Shown piece by piece: positions 39,614 to 47,220 of a stretch of 64,000 nt of DNA (position 1 is the stretch's first letter; each line of letters starts with the position of its first letter). Origin of the DNA: Rickettsia typhi (GTDB lineage Bacteria > Pseudomonadota > Alphaproteobacteria > Rickettsiales > UBA1997); the NCBI GenBank assembly GCA_945865905.1, contig CAMBFC010000001.1, positions 1 to 64,000 of the forward strand, given 5' to 3'. The notes beneath the pieces were generated by a model, which was not told where the DNA came from, made no database searches, and was given only the letters and a program-made list of their open reading frames with translations. Both the position numbers and the translations under genes were made by a program.

Positions 39614-40996
39614 TTAATTATTTTTAATTGGATTACCCTCTAATTCTTTGTTGGAATTTTTTAAATAAAAAAATGTAACAACCTTAATCATCATCATAAT
39701 TAATGCATAAATTTTTATAAAGTAAAAATATCGAATTTCAAATTGTTGAACGGTAAATATCAAAATATGAGACAATAAAATTGAAAAGTTTATCCACGCC
39801 GTTACATATGATACTTGATTGCGCATCATTAGTGGCGTGAATGAAAGCGCTGCAATAATAATTAGCGCCATCATGCATATAGCATTTGCTATTATATCTG
39901 TAATATTTGGAGACTGATAAACTGATACTATATTTTCAATGGATGAAAACCAGTACTTGCCGATCAACTCAAACTTAAGATGATACCATTGAATTGGGTG
40001 AGATAAAAATGTTTTTATAAACAGATATTTTGCATTTTTTGAATTCTCGCAAGTGGCAGGGTCTATTCTGCAAACTAAATTTCCTCCACCCTCCACAACA
40101 AATCCAGCGCCAACGCTTTGTAGATATTCAGTAGAATGAACCGAATTACCAAATGTAACATCCGAAGTACTAATCCAAGATAGATTGTGATGCTCAATTA
40201 AACGATAAACCCTCCATGGCATCATTGTTAATTGAATTGCCAGAATAATTATTGCTATATTCTTGATAAAATATCTGAAGTTTAATGAGCTTGCTGAAGA
40301 ACTTTTGTCTGAGCGTAAATAAAAAATATATATTAAAGCTGCAAACAAGAAACCGGAACATGTTAAAGCTAGTGCAAAAATTGCAAATTGAGAACGAAAA
40401 TATGCCGATAATCCAATAAAAATACCAGCATAAACAGCTTGATCAAACGCCCTTCTTTGTACTGAGCGAACAGAGAGCGCTAATCCTATGAGAAAACAAC
40501 TAATAGCAAAACTCTCTCCCCAAACTACCCCATAAGGCTGCAATAAAAAAGCCCTTGGCATTGGCAATAAAAATGGCAATAAGGGTAGTAATAGAGATAT
40601 GCTTAATCTTGCGTATTGACGCAATATCTGACAAAAAAACATCATGAATAATGCCAGAAATATTGATGACATTATCTGCACAATCAATATAATTGGAACC
40701 CCCTGCCCCCCAACCTTAACAATTAAAGCCTCAAGCATAATAAATAATGGCGGCCATAAACTAAAAATCCAACTATTAGAATCAGATATCCAACCATTTC
40801 TAGCGATATCTTGTGCCGCTGTGGCAAAGCTTTTTAAATCCCCGTATCCTAATCCAGTCTCAGATATTTTCTGTAAAGTTGTATTATAGGCATCGGATTG
40901 ATTGGGCGTATCCCTAACAAAAAAAGCTATATTCAACAAAAACAAGAGGTAAAAAGTAAAAACCAAGAATTCTATAAATAAAATTTTTTTTGACAT
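39614..40996 (-). CDS. Membrane glycosyltransferase (GT39-like)
   Basis: Multiple TM helices; SDAYNTTLQKISETG region; located in the glycan cluster. Confidence 0.7.
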   Translation of the reverse strand: MSKKILFIEFLVFTFYLLFLLNIAFFVRDTPNQSDAYNTTLQKISETGLGYGDLKSFATAAQDIARNGWISDSNSWIFSLWPPLFIMLEALIVKVGGQGVPIILIVQIMSSIFLALFMMFFCQILRQYARLSISLLLPLLPFLLPMPRAFLLQPYGVVWGESFAISCFLIGLALSVRSVQRRAFDQAVYAGIFIGLSAYFRSQFAIFALALTCSGFLFAALIYIFYLRSDKSSSASSLNFRYFIKNIAIIILAIQLTMMPWRVYRLIEHHNLSWISTSDVTFGNSVHSTEYLQSVGAGFVVEGGGNLVCRIDPATCENSKNAKYLFIKTFLSHPIQWYHLKFELIGKYWFSSIENIVSVYQSPNITDIIANAICMMALIIIAALSFTPLMMRNQVSYVTAWINFSILLSHILIFTVQQFEIRYFYFIKIYALIMMMIKVVTFFYLKNSNKELEGNPIKNN

Positions 40997-41000
40997 ATTT

Positions 41001-42410
41001 TTAAATCTTATTAGCGATCCTTAAGATAGATCTCTTGCAGCGCCCGATAACTCTATTTCTATATCTATTTGCCATTCTAAATATTCCATTTTTCTTCAAA
41101 AATAACTCTTTGCTGGTTGCTGAAGAACGCGCTTTTTTTACCCAAGATCCCTTGATTTTATTTTCTACATTCCATTTTTTTGCCAAAAATTCACTAGGAT
41201 TTAAAAAAGTTATTTTTCCATTCCTATTGTTAAGCAGATCTATTCCAATAATTTCTTGAATATCCTTGATTCTGTGCTTGAACCTATGACCGCTTTCTAT
41301 TGCAAAATTAGATTCAGCAATAATATCCTCTCTCCAGATTTTATCTTGCAATAATTTTTGGCAAATTTGTCTGGCTTCAAAAGGATTCTCATATATAGGA
41401 ATTTTTACTTTGTTACCAAAACAAGTAGTGATTTCTTTTCTAAAATCAGAAACCAAAACAGAATTGCAAGCCATAATATCACGAACGCGCCAAGAGAAAG
41501 TTTCTCCTGCTTGGGCATGTGAAATATTAATGGATATTTTGCTTGAATTATAAACTGCCTGATTTTCTTGCACCGAAGAAACCTCTTCATCTATATAAGA
41601 CAGGGCTAAATCTAAAGAATATTCGCAAACATCGCGCCAATTCTTGCTTCCGTAAAGAGCCAATCCAAGATCGGCGACAGAGCCAAGGGTTTGAAGGCGA
41701 AAATTACTAGAAATTAGGTTGAGCAACTTAATATGAGATACCTTGCCCAATAAATTTTGATCAATTTCTAATTCTTTTAAATAACAAGATGGCTTTTTTA
41801 AAACATCGCCCTGAAAAACCCTCATAAACCTTATAAAATCCAATCTATCGGATTCGCTAAAATTATTTAAAAAAATCTTTTTAAATTCATCAGCAACAAA
41901 ACCAAAGTTAGTGCCAATAAAAGAAATATTTTTTGTTTTTGGAATGTTTTCTGCAACAAAATCTGTAGCAAATGGAATAATATAGAGTCCAATCATATTA
42001 TAACCGAAATACTCTCTGGCACTTGCAACCATAGACTCTGATGGCAATGCAATGTGATATCTAGAGATGTTCTTTTTTAAGGCCTCTTGATCTGAAAACC
42101 CAGACGGAGAATCTGTGGCATATATTAAAATTGGACAAGAAACCAATGTTGGAATGTTTTCATATAGAGAATTATTAGCAGAAATAACAAGATCAGGATT
42201 AAAATCGATTATCTCCTTATTAAGCTTTTCTTTGTTTAAATGACGAGAGGATATGTTATTGCTCCAATGATTTGTAATTAGCTCATTGTTTATTATAATC
42301 AAAACATCATTTCCTTCTCGCGCCAAGGCTTTGGTTAGGCCTTCATAAAAACATGGCAATTTTTTTGAATTTGGTACTCCAGATATGGTATTAAATATGA
42401 TTTTTGCCAT
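41001..42410 (-). CDS. Glycosyltransferase, CgeB/GT1-like
   Basis: ALAREGNDVLIIINNE, ISINISHAQAGETFSWRVRDIMACNSVLVSDFRKEITTCFG (CgeB-like pattern). Confidence 0.7.
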   Translation of the reverse strand: MAKIIFNTISGVPNSKKLPCFYEGLTKALAREGNDVLIIINNELITNHWSNNISSRHLNKEKLNKEIIDFNPDLVISANNSLYENIPTLVSCPILIYATDSPSGFSDQEALKKNISRYHIALPSESMVASAREYFGYNMIGLYIIPFATDFVAENIPKTKNISFIGTNFGFVADEFKKIFLNNFSESDRLDFIRFMRVFQGDVLKKPSCYLKELEIDQNLLGKVSHIKLLNLISSNFRLQTLGSVADLGLALYGSKNWRDVCEYSLDLALSYIDEEVSSVQENQAVYNSSKISINISHAQAGETFSWRVRDIMACNSVLVSDFRKEITTCFGNKVKIPIYENPFEARQICQKLLQDKIWREDIIAESNFAIESGHRFKHRIKDIQEIIGIDLLNNRNGKITFLNPSEFLAKKWNVENKIKGSWVKKARSSATSKELFLKKNGIFRMANRYRNRVIGRCKRSILRIANKI

Positions 42411-42500
42411 TCTATAATTACGATATTAAGCTATTAAGATATTGAGATATTAATCTTTATTTTATAAAATATAAGAAATTAATAATTATTTCTGTATGCC

Positions 42501-43223
42501 ATGAAAGTTGAATATTCTATAATAGAAACAACGAAGATCGGAACAAATGTCAAAATTGATCCCTTCTGTTTGATCAAAAAAAATGTGGTTATAGGCGACA
42601 ATGTTATTATTCATAGTGGAGTTAAAATAGAGGATGGAGTCACCATTGGAGATAATGTAGAAATATTTCCAAATTGCTACATAGGAAAAGAACCAAAACA
42701 CCCGGGATCGCTATCTCGCAAACTAGATTTTAATAGAAAAATAACAATTGCTGATAATTGTCTGGTTGGCCCAAACGCAACGATTTATTACGATGTTGAT
42801 ATTTCTAAAAATTGCTTAATAGGGGATGGTTCGTCTATAAGAGAACAAGTTACAATAAATGAATTTTCGGTCATCGGAAGAAACACAACCATCAACTATA
42901 ATACCAAGATTGGCAAAAGAACAAAAATAATGGATTTAACAGTAATTACCGGCAACTGCATTATCGGTGATGATGTGTTTATTAGTTGTCTCGTAGCAAC
43001 AACCAATGATAAAAAAATAGGCAAAAACATTTGCTCTACAGAATTGATGCTTGGCCCAATAATAAAAAATCATGTTGCAATTGGAGCTGGGGCAAACATA
43101 TTGCACAACACTACTATAGAGGAAGGATCAATAGTTGCCGCAGGATCTGTAGTAACAAAAGATGTGCCATCTAAAGTTTTGGTAATGGGAGCCCCTGCAA
43201 AAATATTAAAACTTCTGGAGTAA
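42501..43223 (+). CDS. Hexapeptide-repeat (LpxA/LpxD-like) acyltransferase
   Basis: Extended left-handed beta-helix hexapeptides: VVIGDNVIIHSGVKIEDGVTIGDNVEIFPNCYIG... Confidence 0.88.
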   Translation: MKVEYSIIETTKIGTNVKIDPFCLIKKNVVIGDNVIIHSGVKIEDGVTIGDNVEIFPNCYIGKEPKHPGSLSRKLDFNRKITIADNCLVGPNATIYYDVDISKNCLIGDGSSIREQVTINEFSVIGRNTTINYNTKIGKRTKIMDLTVITGNCIIGDDVFISCLVATTNDKKIGKNICSTELMLGPIIKNHVAIGAGANILHNTTIEEGSIVAAGSVVTKDVPSKVLVMGAPAKILKLLE

Positions 43224-43224
43224 A

Positions 43225-43575
43225 TTAACAAACCCCCAACTCCTCATTAATAAAATCCAAAACCAACCGAAACTCATCCCTAATCTTTTGCAAAATCTTC
43301 ACCTTCTCATCCATATTATCCTCAGGATGTCTCTGCGCATATTCCAACGATCTTGATAATTCAAACGCTCCAATCGAAGCCGCCGCACCTTTAAATGCAT
43401 GAGATGCCATATACCACGCGTTATTATCAATTTTAGCAATTGATTCTTCCATCTTCACAATATTGCGCTGGGCATTTTCAGTAAAAATTGCGAATAATTC
43501 TTTTTCAAATTCGCGATCATCTTCTATAACACTTCTTAGAAAATCAATATCGATTGCTCTTTTTTTATCGCTCAT
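43225..43575 (-). CDS. Stand-alone histidine phosphotransfer (Hpt) protein
   Basis: MASHAFKGAAASIGAFELSRSLEYAQR matches the Hpt HxxKGxxxxxG motif. Confidence 0.9.
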   Translation of the reverse strand: MSDKKRAIDIDFLRSVIEDDREFEKELFAIFTENAQRNIVKMEESIAKIDNNAWYMASHAFKGAAASIGAFELSRSLEYAQRHPEDNMDEKVKILQKIRDEFRLVLDFINEELGVC

Positions 43576-43579
43576 AAAC

Positions 43580-44104
43580 TTATTGCCTAGATTTAATGTT
43601 AATAATAAGTGCGGTGATTGAAGAATCGAGCTTAGCGCCCGAACCTTTGAAAGCTTGTGTATTAAGCGTTAACTCAAAATCTCTACGCCCAAGATCAATG
43701 AATACCATGCCTCCATCATTGGTAAAACTATCAAAAGTTGCAACTGTTAAGGCTCCAGAGTGATTGAAAATTCCAATAAAAGACTTTATGAACTTTTCAT
43801 TATCTTTTGCAACATAAATGATACGACAGTTGCTATAATGGTTCTTTTTTGAAGTGATATCGGCATCAAGAAACGCCACTAACTTTGTGCGAGATTTAAA
43901 ACGCAGCGAAATATCATCATTACCATAAATGCAAATCATTGAGCCTTTGTTGGTGGTTTGCACACTCGCATGCATTATTTCAATAAATGAAGCAAAGGCC
44001 TGAGAAATCTCAGGGTCAAAGGCTAGAGCTTTTGATGCCGCAAAATGCGAACATATCAGTGCAACGGTAAATACTTTTATTATTTGTTTTTTTATGCTTT
44101 TCAC
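43580..44104 (-). CDS. YfiR-like (DUF4154) periplasmic protein
   Basis: Signal peptide; FASFIEIMH...MICIYGNDD...NCRIIYVAKDNEKFIKSFIGIFNHSGALTVATFDSFTNDGGMVFIDLGRRDFELTLNTQAF. Confidence 0.75.
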   Translation of the reverse strand: MKSIKKQIIKVFTVALICSHFAASKALAFDPEISQAFASFIEIMHASVQTTNKGSMICIYGNDDISLRFKSRTKLVAFLDADITSKKNHYSNCRIIYVAKDNEKFIKSFIGIFNHSGALTVATFDSFTNDGGMVFIDLGRRDFELTLNTQAFKGSGAKLDSSITALIINIKSRQ

Positions 44105-44125
44105 AATTTAAATTGGTGATGAAAA

Positions 44126-46153
44126 TTAAAATTGTACCGCGACTTTGGCGTAGAATGTTCTGCCAACTTCAACCTTATTATTGAACAAACCAGCGCTAAA
44201 TTCTTGGTGTCTATCATCTAAAAGATTGCGAATACCAAAGCTTAAATCTAGGCCGCGTCTTGGCAAATAACCAAGCCTAGTATCCAATCTTATGTAGGCC
44301 GGAACACCTTTTTCAACGTTTGTTTTAGCTGGCAAAGAATCTACATATAAAATTGTGTTATCAAACTCAACCTTCGAATTTACATTATATAGAGATCTAA
44401 ATCTGAATTGATTACGCGGAGATGACTTATTAAAATATACCATTTTATCGGTATTTAAAGCATCTATTGGCAGGTTTTCATTTGATTTAGCGTTAACCCT
44501 GATATCGGTTTTTAAGAAATCGTAGCTTGTTTCAAAACGCAATGAATCTAGAGCTTGCCACTTTCCAGAAAGCTCAAAGCCGTAGGTTTTAGCGTATCCA
44601 TTGTTGGAAGCTGTTGGAGTGCCGTTTGAATCGGCATCAAAGGTTCCGAGATGAGAATATTCATTGTAGTGAGTAGCCAAATCTATTGAAGTGGTATAAG
44701 TTGGTTTAACGCGATAGCCAATTTCGTATGAAGTTACTGTTTCTGCGACTGAAGTTGGCGCGCCCTGCAATACCGCTACTCCGGGAGCTACTTGTGCGGT
44801 AATACCATCTTCACCTCTAGTCGGGGTTCTAATTGCTCGAGAAACAGCAGTCCACAATGTTTGATTGCGCGATGGATAATATGCTAAACGGGCATTTGGC
44901 TGATATTCAAAACCAGTCTGTTCATTAACCTCAAACTTTGAACCTAGCGTTAGATATAATTCGTTAGCAATTAAACCTATTTTATCCTGAACAAAAGCAC
45001 TATAAATCGCTATGTTTCTTGTGCTTGGAGTATATTGAAGAGCAGTAAATTCATTTCCTGCGGAACCAACCTGCTTTGTTTTAATAGAATCTTGCAAATT
45101 TTTATATCCCAATCCCCAAATAAATTGATTCTCTTTTGAAAAATTATAGAAATGCTGAAAATCGATATCCGATGCTTTTTCTCTGATATCTATTATTTGA
45201 ATATCGCTGTGAACATAATTAAAATATGCCTGCAAAATAAAGCTAGATTTTGTCGACAGAGTTTTATTCCAATTAACAACTATATTGCCTCCGTCGGTAT
45301 CTTTATCTTTATTATTACCACTAGCATCACTTAAGTATGCGGAAGAAAAATAACTATGCGCTTTGCTATTAAAAAAATCACTATACACACTAAGAGTGCT
45401 ATCTTTACTAGAAGCGATATCATATCTAAAACCAGCGCGATCACTAACTATACCATCATTATTACCTCTACTGCCATTATTATTAGCGGTTCCATCATTG
45501 TTGGTTGTTCCATCATTTAGCTTGGTAAATCCACCTCTAACAGTATGTTTTGCATAAATTCTATAGGTATTTAGATCGGAAATTTTGCCACCATATCTTG
45601 CTTCGGTGATTGATTTTTCATTATTACCAACCATTTGCGACATATATCCGCCTTGAGTTTCTGTAGAATTTTTTGTGATGATGTTAATTATACCATCCAT
45701 TGCGTTTGCGCCCCATATACTTCCTCCGGGGCCTCTAATAACTTCGATTCTATCAATATCTTCAATTACATAATCTTGATTATCCCATAATGCGCCAGAA
45801 AAAATTGGGGTATAAACCACCAATCCATCAACCATTATTAAGAGCTTGCTGGAATATTGATGATTGAATCCACGCGAACTAATTGCCCATTTATTACCAT
45901 CAATTTGCGCAACTTGCAAACCAGGAACAAGCCTTAAGGCCTCAGGAATTGAACTTACGCCAGATCTTCTAATATCTTCCGATCCCAACACATAAACTGC
46001 AGCAGAGGTATCGAAAGCACTTTCTTTCTTTTTGGATAATGAAAAAATATCAGCATTAAAGAATCCCTTATTTTCTGAATTTTCTTTTGCAAAAACATTA
46101 AAAGGAAGATTAATTAATATAAGACTAACCAAGAAAGATAGTTTTGTTTTCAT
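44126..46153 (-). CDS. TonB-dependent outer-membrane receptor
   Basis: Plug domain (SEDIRRSGVSSIPEALRLVPGLQVAQIDGNKWAISSRGFN...VEVIRGPGGSIWGANAMDGIINIITK) and barrel ending in VGRTFYAKVAVQF. Confidence 0.95.
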   Translation of the reverse strand: MKTKLSFLVSLILINLPFNVFAKENSENKGFFNADIFSLSKKKESAFDTSAAVYVLGSEDIRRSGVSSIPEALRLVPGLQVAQIDGNKWAISSRGFNHQYSSKLLIMVDGLVVYTPIFSGALWDNQDYVIEDIDRIEVIRGPGGSIWGANAMDGIINIITKNSTETQGGYMSQMVGNNEKSITEARYGGKISDLNTYRIYAKHTVRGGFTKLNDGTTNNDGTANNNGSRGNNDGIVSDRAGFRYDIASSKDSTLSVYSDFFNSKAHSYFSSAYLSDASGNNKDKDTDGGNIVVNWNKTLSTKSSFILQAYFNYVHSDIQIIDIREKASDIDFQHFYNFSKENQFIWGLGYKNLQDSIKTKQVGSAGNEFTALQYTPSTRNIAIYSAFVQDKIGLIANELYLTLGSKFEVNEQTGFEYQPNARLAYYPSRNQTLWTAVSRAIRTPTRGEDGITAQVAPGVAVLQGAPTSVAETVTSYEIGYRVKPTYTTSIDLATHYNEYSHLGTFDADSNGTPTASNNGYAKTYGFELSGKWQALDSLRFETSYDFLKTDIRVNAKSNENLPIDALNTDKMVYFNKSSPRNQFRFRSLYNVNSKVEFDNTILYVDSLPAKTNVEKGVPAYIRLDTRLGYLPRRGLDLSFGIRNLLDDRHQEFSAGLFNNKVEVGRTFYAKVAVQF

Positions 46154-46159
46154 GAAGAA

Positions 46160-46948
46160 CTAATTAGTTAATATTTTTTTGGACGCTAGAATCCCCACAA
46201 TTGGAAGATCCTTGGAATAATTATAAACCTCCAACTCTTTCCATGGGAAAAAGGTTGCGATTGAAACATCAGCGTATCCCAATCCTCTAAAGGCAGCTCT
46301 GTAATTTCTACAAAAAACAGGAAGGGCAATGCCAACCAAGTATGAACACTTTAATAATTCAGCATAATTTGCTGCGACCCCAATCATTTTTTGAGTTAGA
46401 TACCAATTACGATGTTCCTTAACCACAATCACACCATCTATTTCTGCATAAGCCAAATCTTTATTCAAGCCCATTTTTTCAAATAAATTGGGATAGGTAA
46501 ATTCTGTTCCAGGAAATTCATCGGAAAGATGATCATTGTCAACAGATGTCATAACTCTAAGACCTCCGACCACCTTACCACTCTCATCAACAGCTACAGC
46601 GATTTTGCCTTTTCTATCAAAATCATTCTCAAACCATTCCTGACTAACCCACCCTCTTTCGCCCTGAAAAATATCATTCCGCAAATTATAATATTGATCC
46701 AACAAAGCTCTATCATCAGTAATAAAGATACTAACTCTTTCTTCTTCAGGCTTTATTAACTCATTAGCTAGCGCAATTTCTTTAATCTTGTTTTCTGAAA
46801 TATAATTTGTCTTAGAAAGAGCTGCTTGATCATAATTTTTTGTCGTCGCTGCTGCAGAACGAGCGCTGGCACCCAATTTTGCAATAGGCATTGTATTCAA
46901 TATAAAATCTTGCTTAAAAGCATTTTTCATTTTGTCTAGCTCCATCAT
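46160..46948 (-). CDS. GNAT / LuxI-like autoinducer-synthase-family protein
   Basis: LLDQYYNLRNDIFQGERGWVSQEWFENDFDRKGKIAVAVDESGKVVGGLRVMTS resembles the LuxI N-terminal core (LR..vF...lgW...E.D.fD). Family placement tentative. Confidence 0.65.
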   Translation of the reverse strand: MMELDKMKNAFKQDFILNTMPIAKLGASARSAAATTKNYDQAALSKTNYISENKIKEIALANELIKPEEERVSIFITDDRALLDQYYNLRNDIFQGERGWVSQEWFENDFDRKGKIAVAVDESGKVVGGLRVMTSVDNDHLSDEFPGTEFTYPNLFEKMGLNKDLAYAEIDGVIVVKEHRNWYLTQKMIGVAANYAELLKCSYLVGIALPVFCRNYRAAFRGLGYADVSIATFFPWKELEVYNYSKDLPIVGILASKKILTN

Positions 46949-47220
46949 AAATGTATCTCCTAATTTGGTTTGTTTTTGGTAAAAAATTTTTTATATAACT
47001 TGCAAAAAAATGATTGTTATTTGCATTATTAATTGTCTAATTTTAGAAATTAGATTTATTAAGATTAGTTATTGTAAATATAAAGCTTTTGTAATGAGTA
47101 TTGATATCACTCAGAACAATTATACTTTATAAACCTTAAACTAGAGCGGTTTTAGAGCTTTAAATCAAGGGATCCATATTATCTTAAGAGTAGCCATGTT
47201 TCAAAACGATACAAATAAAA

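Noticed and set aside
47110-47220. Possible lux-box-like or other operator upstream of the hybrid kinase
   Set aside because: Only weak imperfect symmetry (ttaaactagagc...gagctttaa); no convincing conserved palindrome without comparative data.
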